In this document: positions 1 through 8,219 of the stretch, in pieces
Layout of the letters: every line of letters begins with the position of its first letter
Numbering within the stretch: the first letter of the stretch is position 1
Assembly (NCBI RefSeq): GCF_019093865.1
Contig: NZ_JABJXD010000012.1
Location: forward strand, 1-32,880
Source: Lentibacillus saliphilus
GTDB lineage: Bacteria > Bacillota > Bacilli > Bacillales > Amphibacillaceae
Length of the DNA: 32,880 bases
Direction of reading: 5' to 3'
Made by a program: the position numbers and the translations under genes
Notes under the pieces: model-generated
What the model saw: only the letters and a program-made list of their open reading frames with translations
What the model was told of the DNA's origin: nothing
Databases searched by the model: none

Positions 1-27
1 TGCGCTTCTTGTAAAAGCGACCTCTTA

Positions 28-56
28 AATATACCATGTGACAACAATACTGTCAA
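28..56 (-). promoter_or_regulatory. Strong leftward promoter reading out of the window
   Basis: On the minus strand a perfect -35 TTGACA (51-56) is followed after 17 bases by TATATT (28-33), a good sigma-A-type promoter. The transcript would start near position 21 and run off the left edge. Its first bases can fold into a small AAGCG/CGCTT hairpin, but too little is visible to name a leader RNA. The gene it drives lies outside the window. The -35 box forms part of a short inverted repeat, TGACA-N7-TGTCA (39-55). Confidence 0.6.
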
Positions 57-350
57 CAACTTTTTTAAGAGTTTATTTTAAGCTACGCGTTCTTTAGCGC
101 AACTTTTACATCTTAACATTTCACATCACATCTGTCAACACCGTATATTTCCTTTCGATGGTGTAACAAAAAGCTGGAAAACTATTTGTTTTAATCAGCG
201 TTGACTATTGTATAACGGCACCTCTCAAAAAGCAATACATTTTTCACGACTTTTATATGGTAATAAAATGAAATCAATTTCAAAAGGCACATTATAATTG
301 ATTCGATAGCGACGTATAACCTAAAACACATTAATACATCCTATTATTAG
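57..350. other. Intergenic region without recognised gene
   Basis: About 290 AT-rich bases separate the outward promoter from the first rightward gene. I see no convincing open reading frame, repeat or structured RNA. A TATAAT box at 293-298 on the plus strand could be the -10 of the downstream gene, but no good -35 is placed 16-18 bases before it. Confidence 0.4.
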
Positions 351-370
351 ACTGGAAGGAGGCGGTTTGT

Positions 371-1117
371 TTGCTTAAGTTGTTTTGCGTTACGGTATCA
401 ACTATATTATTATTCCTTAGTCCTCTGATTACACTTTCCGCATCAACTGAAACGACGGAAGTTAAACTTGATACAGAAAAAGTAGATCTCACAGGAAATA
501 ATGAAGATGAACATCTCACCTTGAAAGGAATGCCACTTTCGGACGATTCGCGATACTACCAAGACTTATGGGTCGACATTATCAACAATGAAGAGCAGTG
601 GTCCATTCGATATGGAGGTGGTTACGAACCTACAATTAAAATTGTGCACTTGAAAGGGACAATGGCGCCACACATATATTTTAAGGCTCAATTAACTGAA
701 GACGACCATTACCAGATGACCCATCATCTTCATCGTTTTAAAGACGGAAAAATGTCGCGCATATCTCTTCCTCAACTTGACTATTTAAACGCTTCTATCA
801 CCAAACAATACGAAGCGCTGATTCAAACTTCACCAACAGAAAACGCAATTAAAGTAGACCTGTCTAATTATAAAGAACAACTTAACACGATTTTATTTGA
901 TATAAAGAACGAGGAAAAGGATAAGGTACCACTATGGGTTGACGACAACATAGCATACAATATCATCGTCCTTGGAAACCAGGATGACCATGTCTTAGAA
1001 AGCATCATACCGATCAAAACAACGAAAACTGGAACAGTGCTCGGGAATATTCGTACCTTATGGGAACGTAAGGAGAATCAGTGGATTAACGTTCATACAC
1101 AATGGGAAAAGAGCTAA
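371..1117 (+). CDS. Secreted protein of unknown function
   Basis: Encodes 248 residues. The start is a TTG chosen because an excellent Shine-Dalgarno (AGGAGG, 357-362) lies 8 bases before it and no ATG is available. Residues 1-25 look like a classical signal peptide: short basic start, hydrophobic core LLFLSPLITL, then an ALSAS-like cleavage region. There is no lipobox cysteine and no later membrane segment, so the mature protein of about 220 residues is probably exported. The rest is hydrophilic, acidic at the N-terminus (TETTEVKLDTEKVD) and rich in aromatic residues, with no motif I recognise. It is a single gene, convergent with leuS and separated from it by a bidirectional terminator. Function cannot be assigned. 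Confidence 0.75.
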   Translation: MLKLFCVTVSTILLFLSPLITLSASTETTEVKLDTEKVDLTGNNEDEHLTLKGMPLSDDSRYYQDLWVDIINNEEQWSIRYGGGYEPTIKIVHLKGTMAPHIYFKAQLTEDDHYQMTHHLHRFKDGKMSRISLPQLDYLNASITKQYEALIQTSPTENAIKVDLSNYKEQLNTILFDIKNEEKDKVPLWVDDNIAYNIIVLGNQDDHVLESIIPIKTTKTGTVLGNIRTLWERKENQWINVHTQWEKS

Positions 1118-1140
1118 GGGTGGAAAGCATAACACATACT

Positions 1141-1184
1141 AAGAGGGCAAACACGCATTTAACCGTGTTTGCCCTCTTCTCTTT
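1141..1184. terminator. Bidirectional terminator between the secreted-protein gene and leuS
   Basis: A perfect 15-bp stem (1141-1155 with 1164-1178) closes an 8-base loop. It lies between two convergent genes, 23 bases after the stop of the rightward gene and just beyond the stop of leuS. A moderate T-rich run follows on the plus strand; the minus side lacks a clear U-tract. Confidence 0.8.
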
Positions 1185-1191
1185 ACACTTC

Positions 1192-3606
1192 TTAATTAGC
1201 AACAATATTAACAAGCTTACCAGGTACTGCAATCACTTTACGAACCGTTTTATCAGTCAACCATTCTTGAATTGTTTCATTAGCGAATGCCATTTTTTCA
1301 AGCTCTTCTTTTGAACTGTCTGCTGGTACATTCATTTTTGCGCGAACTTTACCCATAACTTGGATAACTATTTCAACTTCATCTTCTACGAGTTTTGCTT
1401 CATCATATGCTGGCCAAGCTTCATAGCTAATCGTTCCTTCATGGCCAAGACGCGTCCAGAGCTCTTCCGCAAGATGTGGTGCAATTGGAGACAGCATTTT
1501 CACAAAGCCTTCAACATGGGATTTATCCAGTTGTTCAGCTTTATAACCTTCATTAACAAATACCATTAACTGAGAGATCCCCGTATTGAAATGGAGATTT
1601 TCAAAATCTGTCGTCACTTTCTTGACGGTTTCATGGTAGACCTTTTCCATTGGTGATGCTTCAATGGTGTCAACAATTTTGTCTGAGAGTGATCCATCTT
1701 CATTAATGAATAGGCGCCATATCCGATCCAAGAAACGTCTTGATCCGTCTAAACCATTCGTTGACCACGATACGTCAGCATCAAGTGGTCCCATAAACAT
1801 TTCATACAACCGCAACGTATCAGCACCATGAGAATCAATAATGTCATCTGGGTTCACGACATTTCCTTTTGATTTACTCATTTTTTCGTTGTTCTCTCCA
1901 AGAATCATCCCTTGGTTAAAGAGCTTCATAAATGGTTCTTTCGTAGGGACAACACCGATATCATAGAGGAATTTATGCCAGAATCTTGCATAAAGCAAGT
2001 GAAGAACGGCATGTTCGGCACCACCAATGTAAATATCAGTCGGCAGCCACTTTTTCAAAAGCTCAGGATCAGCGAGCATATCAGGATTACGTGCATCAAT
2101 AAACCGCAAGTAATACCAGCAGCTACCTGCCCATTGTGGCATTGTGTTTGTTTCGCGTCGCCCTTTCATACCTGTCTCAGGATCTGTAACATAAATCCAA
2201 TCACTATTAGCAAGTGGTGATTCACCTGTACCAGATGGTTTGATTTCAGTCATTACTGGCAACGTCAACGGCAATTCTTCCTCTGGTACAGTTGTCATCG
2301 TACCATCTTCCCAGTGGATAATTGGGATTGGCTCTCCCCAGTATCGTTGTCTAGAGAACAACCAATCACGCAAACGATAGGACACCTTTTTCGTTCCTTT
2401 ATCATTTGCCTCGAGCCATTCGATCATTTTTTCTATGGCTTGCTCTTTATTCAAACCATTTAAGAACTCAGAATTAACGAGCATGCCATCTTCCGTATAT
2501 GCGGCTTCTGTCACATTACCGCCAGAAACGACTTCTTTTATTGGTAGGTCAAACGCCTTGGCAAATTCATGGTCGCGTTCATCATGAGCTGGTACAGCCA
2601 TGATGGCACCACTACCATAAGACATGAGTACATAATCGGCAATCCATATTGGCATTTTTTCATTGTTTGCCGGGTTAATGGCGTAAGCACCTGTAAAGAC
2701 ACCTGTTTTTTCTTTCGATAACTCAGTCCGTTCAAGATCTGACTTCGTTTGAACGGCTTTCAAATACGTTTGAACAGCATCAGTCTGTTCAGCCGTCGTT
2801 ATATGATTAACTAATGGATGCTCTGGTGCAAGGACTGCATACGTAGCGCCAAACAATGTGTCAGGTCTCGTTGTAAACACCGTAAATGTCTTTTCATGAC
2901 CGTCGATTGTGAATGTGACTTCTGCACCTTCTGAACGACCTATCCAATTACGTTGCATATCTTTAATGCTTTCTGGCCAATCAACTTCTTCCAAATCGTC
3001 CAGCAATCTGTCCGCATACGCCGTAATTTTAAGCATCCACTGCTTCATTGGCTTCCGAATAACAGGATGGCCCCCCCGTTCACTTTTACCATCAATTACT
3101 TCTTCATTTGCAAGCACTGTGCCAAGTGCTGGGCACCAGTTTACCGCCACCTCATCCATATAAGCGAGACCTTTTTCATATAGCTTTGTAAAAATCCACT
3201 GCGTCCATTTGTAGTATTCTGGATGTGTCGTACTAATTTCTCGGTCCCAATCATAGGAAAAACCGAGCTCCTGAATTTGCCTTTTAAATGTAGCGATATT
3301 TTTATTCGTAAACTCAGCTGGGCTATTTCCGGTATCAATGGCATACTGTTCTGCAGGCAGACCAAACGCATCCCATCCCATCGGGTGTAGCACCTCATAG
3401 CCTTGCATCCGTTTTACTCTGGATAAAATATCTGTTGCAGTATACCCTTCTGGATGTCCGACGTGTAAGCCTGACCCTGATGGATAAGGAAACATATCCA
3501 AGGCGTAAAACGGCTCCTTGTCAGAATGTACATTTGTTTTAAATGTCTTATTATCTTGCCAATACGTTTGCCATTTCTTTTCGATTTCTCGATGATTAAA
3601 TGCCAT
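1192..3606 (-). CDS. leuS: Leucyl-tRNA synthetase
   Basis: Cytoplasmic class I aminoacyl-tRNA synthetase that charges tRNA-Leu with leucine using ATP. The ATG at 3606 gives 804 residues, the length I recall for B. subtilis LeuS. It sits 9 bases after GAGGAGG (3616-3622), whereas the upstream in-frame TTG at 3615 touches that ribosome-binding site. The HIGH motif appears as HVGH at residues 48-51. The CP1 editing domain carries [11 protein letters not shown] near residue 250. KMSKS lies near residue 575, followed by the anticodon-binding and C-terminal domains that end in KLVNIVAN. Expression is controlled by the leucine T-box upstream. The gene is monocistronic, bounded by the T-box terminator and the shared terminator at 1141-1184. 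Confidence 0.98.
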   Translation of the reverse strand: MAFNHREIEKKWQTYWQDNKTFKTNVHSDKEPFYALDMFPYPSGSGLHVGHPEGYTATDILSRVKRMQGYEVLHPMGWDAFGLPAEQYAIDTGNSPAEFTNKNIATFKRQIQELGFSYDWDREISTTHPEYYKWTQWIFTKLYEKGLAYMDEVAVNWCPALGTVLANEEVIDGKSERGGHPVIRKPMKQWMLKITAYADRLLDDLEEVDWPESIKDMQRNWIGRSEGAEVTFTIDGHEKTFTVFTTRPDTLFGATYAVLAPEHPLVNHITTAEQTDAVQTYLKAVQTKSDLERTELSKEKTGVFTGAYAINPANNEKMPIWIADYVLMSYGSGAIMAVPAHDERDHEFAKAFDLPIKEVVSGGNVTEAAYTEDGMLVNSEFLNGLNKEQAIEKMIEWLEANDKGTKKVSYRLRDWLFSRQRYWGEPIPIIHWEDGTMTTVPEEELPLTLPVMTEIKPSGTGESPLANSDWIYVTDPETGMKGRRETNTMPQWAGSCWYYLRFIDARNPDMLADPELLKKWLPTDIYIGGAEHAVLHLLYARFWHKFLYDIGVVPTKEPFMKLFNQGMILGENNEKMSKSKGNVVNPDDIIDSHGADTLRLYEMFMGPLDADVSWSTNGLDGSRRFLDRIWRLFINEDGSLSDKIVDTIEASPMEKVYHETVKKVTTDFENLHFNTGISQLMVFVNEGYKAEQLDKSHVEGFVKMLSPIAPHLAEELWTRLGHEGTISYEAWPAYDEAKLVEDEVEIVIQVMGKVRAKMNVPADSSKEELEKMAFANETIQEWLTDKTVRKVIAVPGKLVNIVAN

Positions 3607-3631
3607 TATATCCAACCTCCTCTATAAAATT

Positions 3632-3668
3632 AAAAAAAGCCCCTCATCCCTAAAAAAGGGACGAGAAG
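3632..3668 (-). terminator. Regulated terminator of the leuS T-box
   Basis: On the minus strand CTCGTCCCT pairs with AGGGATGAG (one G-U pair) around a T-rich loop, followed by GGGGC and seven T residues. It overlaps the 3' end of the T-box element and competes with the antiterminator. Confidence 0.88.
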
Positions 3669-3873
3669 CTGTAATTCCCGCGGTACCACCCACATTAGCG
3701 CCTTAATGACGCTCGCTCAGATCCTTAACGCGGATAACGGTAGATACTACTTCAGTTCATATCTACAACTTCAAGGCGAGTTCATAACACTTTAGGGACA
3801 GTTTTCACCAACCACTGCCTCTCTTGACCTAAAGCCATTATTACTAGTCCTTTGCAACGTTTTTACATATGTA
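3632..3873 (-). ncRNA. T-box leader RNA of leuS (leucine specifier)
   Basis: The conserved T-box core TGGGTGGTACCGCGG occupies 3679-3693 on the minus strand, upstream of leuS. Stem I contains AGTA and GAGAGG-like elements and a specifier region reading GAA-CTC. The Leu codon CTC (3778-3780) is the likely specifier. The leader ends in a factor-independent terminator. In this known family uncharged tRNA-Leu pairs with the specifier and with the UGGN bulge, which stabilises the antiterminator and allows leuS transcription. Confidence 0.95.
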
Positions 3874-3879
3874 TCGCTT

Positions 3880-3908
3880 ACTATAATAGAAAGACATGGT
3901 GTTGTCAA
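3880..3908 (-). promoter_or_regulatory. leuS promoter
   Basis: TTGACA (3903-3908) and TATAGT (3880-3885) on the minus strand are separated by exactly 17 bases. Transcription would start near 3873, at the head of the T-box leader. Confidence 0.85.
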
Positions 3909-4003
3909 GGTGCAGCTACCTAGAGTGAATATCTTCCCTCATGACATTTGGCATGCTACTATAATGATAGATCATAATTTAAATGAAAGAAAGTGTGCTT
4001 AAC

Positions 4004-4585
4004 ATGATTAAAGGAATTTTACAATATGCTCATACACTCTTAGCAGATAGCCTTCAAGATGGTGACACAGCAATTGATGCAACGTGTGGCAACGGGCATG
4101 ATACTGCATTTTTATGTAAGACTGTCGGTACTTCTGGCCATGTATATGGATTCGACATCCAAGACCAAGCGATTGAAAACACAAGAAAAAGATTAGCCGA
4201 CGATAAATTAACGAATGCCACCATTATTAAAGACAGCCATGCCAATTTTATTCATCACATCCCCGTTGATCAACTCAACCACATTGGAGGTGCTATTTTT
4301 AACCTCGGCTATTTACCTGGAAGTGATAAGTCCATTATTACACAAGGTGAGTCGACCATTCTAGCACTGGAAGGTATGCTCGAGCATTTAAAAACAGATG
4401 GGGTTATCATTCTCGTCGTTTATCATGGGCATGAAGGCGGAGATACAGAAAGAGACCACATTATGAAATATGTCCGGTCCATCGATCAAAAAATGTGTAA
4501 CGTCCTGTACTATGGTTTCGTTAACCAGAAAAACAATCCACCATTCATTCTTGCACTACACAAAAAAGCCCATCATAACGACTAA
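4004..4585 (+). CDS. ytqB: YtqB-like class I SAM-dependent methyltransferase
   Basis: Encodes 193 residues with a Rossmann-type SAM-binding fold. Motif I is IDATCGNGHDT (about residues 24-34). It is followed by VYGFDIQDQAIENT, where the acidic residue ending strand 2 should bind the SAM ribose, and later by IFNLGYLPGSDKS. This matches the YtqB / rRNA methylase-like family, which is about 194 residues in B. subtilis. That alignment supports the internal ATG at 4004 rather than the ATG at 3983, neither of which has a strong ribosome-binding site. The methyl acceptor is debated in the family: tRNA wobble-uridine modification (MnmM activity) has been described for relatives, so a tRNA substrate is a reasonable inference. 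It is transcribed divergently from leuS and convergently with ytpB. Confidence 0.88.
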   Translation: MIKGILQYAHTLLADSLQDGDTAIDATCGNGHDTAFLCKTVGTSGHVYGFDIQDQAIENTRKRLADDKLTNATIIKDSHANFIHHIPVDQLNHIGGAIFNLGYLPGSDKSIITQGESTILALEGMLEHLKTDGVIILVVYHGHEGGDTERDHIMKYVRSIDQKMCNVLYYGFVNQKNNPPFILALHKKAHHND

Positions 4586-4613
4586 TATGCACCAAACACA
4601 TTCATCCTAATTA

Positions 4614-4677
4614 GTACAAAACACACCTTAGATAAGGCGCAAGGAAAAGCGCTTCGCTTCGTAGGTGTGTTTTGTAC
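4614..4677. terminator. Long inverted repeat between ytqB and ytpB
   Basis: A perfect 15-bp stem (4614-4628 with 4663-4677) encloses 34 bases that include a second small stem, AAGCG-CTT-CGCTT. It lies between convergent genes and can serve as a bidirectional terminator. The structured interior is larger than terminators need, so a small repetitive palindromic element is an alternative. Confidence 0.6.
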
Positions 4678-4686
4678 ATTTATGTA

Positions 4687-5763
4687 TTAGGAAAATTTGC
4701 GTTTGCTCCACCAATAAATGAGTTGAGCATTCCAATGGAAGAATCGTGCTCGAGGACCACTTTTTCGTAATAACAATTTCGTCATGTCGACGCCATTTGG
4801 TAGAGTTTTCACTTTTTCATCAGCAAAATACAATCCGACAAGCCCTTGCGAGACCATCTCATGAAATAGACGCTCAGGCATCGCTTGTACAGCTGCAATA
4901 GACTGCTCTGCGAAAAAACCAAGCCGTTCTTGTAAATGAGCTTGATCTTTGTAATGGCTGCAAAAGTTCAAATCCCCCTCTTCCACATCCTCTGTTTGAT
5001 CTATATAATAATCCAACAAAATATGTAACCCTTGCACATACGGAAAATAGGAATTCGTAATGACGTCGCTCTGTTCAGACGTTATCGTACCACGTAAGGC
5101 ATAAGATACTAAGCAAAAAATCCCCAATGTAGAACCGGCTGAAGCTGAAAATTCATACCATTCTAAGCCTTTAGCGATATCTTCATGGTGATGATGCCAG
5201 TCTGTTAATCTCGGCACACGCTCTGGAACAGCAACATGCTTATGAACTTGCAAATCTTCATAGAGCCCTTCCAAAAATTGAAGCTTTGGCTGAATGACAG
5301 AATACCGCTCTAGCTGACGCAACGTTGCTTGGCACGTCCGAACGAGATCAGCTAAATATTCACCATCATGCTGATCTAAACGCAAAGCATAATAATGATG
5401 TGGTGACGCATCTGGATCTAGTGCATCCTGCATCGATCTATGTAATAAACGGAAATCATCTGGATCAAGTGACGTGCTACGGTCACATAAGTTATCAAGG
5501 TAATCACTAATCGTTTGGTAGGCGACGATAAATCGCACTGCTTCCCGCCACCTATGTCCAGATAACAATGCAAAAACGGCGCCTCCTTGACAATGGAACC
5601 GCTTCGTTTCAATACTCGATACTGCTTGTATGCGTAATTCCTCATTCGGAATGGCCTTTGCTTTCCTAGACCAGAAAGCAAGCTCCTTAGTTACTTCCGG
5701 TAAAATTCTTCTATATACAGCTGACATGAGTGTCAATGCCGTCTTTGGTACACGATGTGACAC
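4687..5763 (-). CDS. ytpB: Tetraprenyl-beta-curcumene synthase family protein
   Basis: Large (class IB) terpene synthase of the DUF2600 family. The B. subtilis homologue YtpB cyclises all-trans heptaprenyl diphosphate to tetraprenyl-beta-curcumene, a C35 terpene that SqhC can convert further to sporulenes or baciterpenols. Recognised from the segments IPNEELR, SSIETKRFHCQGG and the C-terminal FHWNAQLIYWWS. Acidic clusters DYLDNLCDR (about residue 85) and DYYIDQTEDVEEGD (about residue 250) are the probable metal/diphosphate-binding sites. The GTG at 5763 was chosen (358 residues) because GGAGG (5771-5775) lies 7 bases upstream; an in-frame ATG at 5784 has no ribosome-binding site. ytpA, its usual neighbour in B. 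subtilis, is absent. Confidence 0.9.
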   Translation of the reverse strand: MSHRVPKTALTLMSAVYRRILPEVTKELAFWSRKAKAIPNEELRIQAVSSIETKRFHCQGGAVFALLSGHRWREAVRFIVAYQTISDYLDNLCDRSTSLDPDDFRLLHRSMQDALDPDASPHHYYALRLDQHDGEYLADLVRTCQATLRQLERYSVIQPKLQFLEGLYEDLQVHKHVAVPERVPRLTDWHHHHEDIAKGLEWYEFSASAGSTLGIFCLVSYALRGTITSEQSDVITNSYFPYVQGLHILLDYYIDQTEDVEEGDLNFCSHYKDQAHLQERLGFFAEQSIAAVQAMPERLFHEMVSQGLVGLYFADEKVKTLPNGVDMTKLLLRKSGPRARFFHWNAQLIYWWSKRKFS

Positions 5764-5809
5764 CGCTGATCCTCCGTTCTTCATCTACACGTCTATATGG
5801 TTCATATTT

Positions 5810-5851
5810 AGTATACTAGGCTAGCTTAAAAACACAAAACCATCTAGCCTA
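5810..5851 (-). promoter_or_regulatory. ytpB -10 box and flanking inverted repeat
   Basis: On the minus strand TATACT (5810-5815) is a plausible -10 for ytpB. Directly upstream lies a perfect 8-bp inverted repeat, TAGGCTAG (5817-5824) with CTAGCCTA (5844-5851), spaced by 19 bases and spanning the -35 zone. There is no good -35 hexamer. It could be a regulator-binding site. Confidence 0.35.
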
Positions 5852-5951
5852 TGTAACATGCTATCTGATGTGATAACCCCATCATCCATTTAAGGAATTT
5901 TATACATCAAATCTATTCCCCACCTTCTGCCAAGGTTTCCACAATACTTTT

Positions 5952-5960
5952 TGTTATACT
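5952..5960 (+). promoter_or_regulatory. Extended -10 promoter element of ytoA
   Basis: TG-T-TATACT fits an extended -10 box. No good -35 is visible, as is common for extended -10 promoters. The ytoA start codon lies 33 bases downstream. Confidence 0.45.
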
Positions 5961-5993
5961 ACATGTATCACCATTAATATCAGGAGGCTACAT

Positions 5994-6509
5994 ATGATAC
6001 ACTCATTTGAAAATAGCTCACCTCATATCCATGACACGGCGTTTATTGCTAAAAATGCTACCGTCATTGGAGATGTTCATATTGACGAACAGTCCAGTGT
6101 TTGGTTTCAAACCGTCATTCGTGGAGACGTTGCGCCTACGCGTATCGGGAAGCGGGTCAACATACAAGATTTAAGCATGATTCATCAAAGTCCTAACCTT
6201 CCAGTAACAATAGAGGATGATGTCACAGTTGGGCATCAAGTCACCATTCATGCTGCCACAATCCGACATCATGCATTAATTGGTATGGGCGCGATTATAC
6301 TTGATGGTGCTGAAATTGGAGAGCATGCATTTATCGGGGCTGGGAGTCTCGTTCCCCCAGGGAAAAAAATCCCCCCACGCACTTTAGCATTAGGACGCCC
6401 CGCTAAAGTCGTGAGAGAGCTTACGGATAAGGATTATGCAGAAATGGAGCGCATTCGCCAAACATATGTGACACGGGCAACGTATTACCGAACAGAAACA
6501 GATTTGTAG
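5994..6509 (+). CDS. ytoA: Gamma-carbonic anhydrase family protein
   Basis: Encodes 171 residues forming a left-handed beta-helix, shown by repeated hexapeptide-like steps (for example ATVIGDVHI, VTIEDDVTVGHQVTI, HALIGMGAIIL). The candidate zinc-binding histidines are H64, H81 and H86; the last pair has the five-residue spacing seen in archaeal Cam. This is the YrdA/YtoA/PaaY subgroup, whose members bind zinc and are sometimes active carbonic anhydrases, so the enzymatic role here is likely but not certain. The start is well supported by AGGAGG 8 bases before the ATG. Single gene with its own promoter, converging on metK. Confidence 0.9.
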   Translation: MIHSFENSSPHIHDTAFIAKNATVIGDVHIDEQSSVWFQTVIRGDVAPTRIGKRVNIQDLSMIHQSPNLPVTIEDDVTVGHQVTIHAATIRHHALIGMGAIILDGAEIGEHAFIGAGSLVPPGKKIPPRTLALGRPAKVVRELTDKDYAEMERIRQTYVTRATYYRTETDL

Positions 6510-6532
6510 ATCCCTTAATTTAAATGTCATTA

Positions 6533-6576
6533 AAAAACGACCAGACTTGCTACCGAGCAATTCTGGTCGTTCATTT
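6533..6576. terminator. Bidirectional terminator between ytoA and metK
   Basis: A 10-bp stem, AACGACCAGA with TCTGGTCGTT (6536-6545 with 6562-6571), continues into an inner TTGCT/AGCAA stem. On the minus strand it is followed by six T residues, making it a strong terminator for metK; the plus side is weaker. Confidence 0.88.
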
Positions 6577-6582
6577 TACCTT

Positions 6583-7782
6583 TTATTTAGCAATCAATGC
6601 TTGTAAAGCCTTTACCTTATCGGTTTTTTCCCACGTAAATTCAACATCTGTTCGACCAAAATGTCCGTATGCGGCTGTCTGTCTAAAAATCGGCTTTTCT
6701 AAATCAAGCATGCGAATAATGCCAGCTGGTCTTAAATCAAATAATTCACGAATTGCTTTAACGAGCGTTGCTTCATCTACAACACCGGTATCCATCGTAT
6801 TAACTGAAATTGATACAGGCTCAGCGACGCCAATTGCATAAGCGAGCTGAACTTCACAACGCTTAGCGAGTCCGGCAGCGACAATATTTTTTGCAACATG
6901 CCGTGCAGCATAAGCAGCAGAACGGTCAACCTTCGTAGCGTCCTTTCCACTAAATGCCCCACCACCATGACGGGCATAGCCACCGTATGTATCAACAATA
7001 ATTTTTCGACCTGTTAAGCCAGCATCACCTTGTGGTCCACCAATCACAAATCGGCCGGTCGGATTGATAAAGTATTTTGTCGATTCACTCAAGAGATGTT
7101 CAGGTACGACTGGCTTGATAACGTGTTCAAGCAAATCTGCATGAATCTGCTCTAAAGTTGCCTCTTCATGATGCTGTGTTGAAATGACGATCGTATCAAC
7201 ATGAACCGGTTGATCGTTTTCATCATACTCTACCGTTACCTGTGTTTTACCATCTGGACGTAAGTAGTCAAGCGTACCATCCTTTCGAACATCTGCCAGA
7301 CGCTTGGCCAATTGATGAGAAAGCGCAATTGGCATCGGCATCAATTCATCCGTCTCATCACAGGCATAACCAAACATTAACCCTTGATCCCCTGCACCAA
7401 TCGAGGCAATTTCTTCTTCGCTCAACTGTCCTTGGCGTACCTCTAATGCTTGATCAACGCCACCAGCAATATCCGGTGATTGTTCATCAATTGCGGTTAG
7501 AACGGCACATGTGTCAGCATCAAAGCCATATTTAGCTCTTGTATATCCAATTTCCTTAACTGTTTGTCTAACAAGGGCTGGAATATCAACATATGTTTGT
7601 GTCGTAATTTCACCAGATACGAGCACAAGTCCTGTCGTTACTACGGTTTCACAGGCGACACGTGCTTTCGGGTCATTTTTTAAAATTTCATCAAGAATCG
7701 CATCGGATATCTGATCACACATTTTATCTGGATGACCTTCTGTTACGGATTCCGATGTAAATAAACGGCGATTTTTAGCCAT
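6583..7782 (-). CDS. metK: S-adenosylmethionine synthetase
   Basis: Makes S-adenosylmethionine from methionine and ATP in the cytoplasm. The 399-residue length matches the family (about 400). Signature segments include [12 protein letters not shown] near the N-terminus (H17 and D19 at the active site), [12 protein letters not shown] near residue 120, and the glycine-rich [19 protein letters not shown] near residue 265. The ATG at 7782 is preferred over the upstream GTG at 7794, which overlaps the GGAG ribosome-binding site; the SD-to-ATG distance of about 11 bases is slightly long. Expression is under the SAM riboswitch upstream, so the product represses its own synthesis. It diverges from pckA as in B. 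subtilis. Confidence 0.98.
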   Translation of the reverse strand: MAKNRRLFTSESVTEGHPDKMCDQISDAILDEILKNDPKARVACETVVTTGLVLVSGEITTQTYVDIPALVRQTVKEIGYTRAKYGFDADTCAVLTAIDEQSPDIAGGVDQALEVRQGQLSEEEIASIGAGDQGLMFGYACDETDELMPMPIALSHQLAKRLADVRKDGTLDYLRPDGKTQVTVEYDENDQPVHVDTIVISTQHHEEATLEQIHADLLEHVIKPVVPEHLLSESTKYFINPTGRFVIGGPQGDAGLTGRKIIVDTYGGYARHGGGAFSGKDATKVDRSAAYAARHVAKNIVAAGLAKRCEVQLAYAIGVAEPVSISVNTMDTGVVDEATLVKAIRELFDLRPAGIIRMLDLEKPIFRQTAAYGHFGRTDVEFTWEKTDKVKALQALIAK

Positions 7783-7837
7783 ATGGCTAAACACTCCTTC
7801 TATATAAATTACGGAACGCCTCCATCAGTCTGTATAA

Positions 7838-7872
7838 AACAAAAAACCTTTCCACAATCATGAGGAAAGGGT
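7838..7872 (-). terminator. Terminator of the metK SAM riboswitch
   Basis: CCTTTCC (7864-7870, read on the minus strand) pairs with GGAAAGG (7847-7853) and is followed by six T residues. It lies between the aptamer and metK and is the expression platform. Confidence 0.9.
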
Positions 7873-7885
7873 CACTTTGCCTTTC

Positions 7886-7993
7886 ACTCTTATTGTTCAA
7901 GGAATCATCCTTGCACCAGTTAGCACCTTTTCACAAACGTGACGGTTGCCGGGCTTCATAGGGGCAGTCCCTCCACCAACTCTGAATAAGAGG
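7886..7993 (-). ncRNA. SAM-I (S-box) riboswitch aptamer of metK
   Basis: On the minus strand the canonical S-box segments GGTGGAGGGACTG, CCTATGAAGCCCGGCAACC and AAGGTGCTAA follow in order. P1 is formed by CTCTTATT (near 7985-7992) and AATAAGAG (7887-7894). SAM binding stabilises P1 and favours the terminator downstream. The position directly upstream of metK fits the known regulon. Confidence 0.97.
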
Positions 7994-8009
7994 TATCCGT
8001 TCGTTCTAT

Positions 8010-8038
8010 ATGCTATCGAATGCGGGTCAGGCTGTCAA
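8010..8038 (-). promoter_or_regulatory. metK promoter
   Basis: TTGACA (8033-8038) and TAGCAT (8010-8015) on the minus strand are spaced by 17 bases. The transcript starts a few bases before the S-box aptamer. Confidence 0.75.
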
Positions 8039-8104
8039 CTCTTTTAAATAGCACGTCATAGAAAATTAAGGGCACACATATAATTTTTTTGTATAAACTG
8101 GATC

Positions 8105-8142
8105 ATTAGTATGGACTAATAAAATTAATGTGTTATACTAAT
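8105..8142 (+). promoter_or_regulatory. pckA promoter with CcpN-type operator
   Basis: A -35-like TGGACT (8112-8117) and extended -10 TG-T-TATACT (8131-8139) are spaced by 16 bases. TGTGTTATACT (8129-8139) matches every position of the CcpN operator consensus TRTGHYATAYW as I recall it from B. subtilis, where CcpN represses pckA and gapB on glycolytic carbon. A second element, the inverted repeat ATTAGT-ATGG-ACTAAT (8105-8120), covers the -35, and ACTAAT recurs at 8137-8142. Confidence 0.6.
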
Positions 8143-8219
8143 AGCAGAATTTACAAATACACATCTAATGAACGACAACAGCTTAACTTTATCATTATCA
8201 AAAAGGTAGGTTATCATTC

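Noticed and set aside
1360-3398. Several open frames of 65-102 codons opposite or in other frames of leuS
   Set aside because: They lie wholly inside leuS, lack ribosome-binding sites and read like antisense translations.
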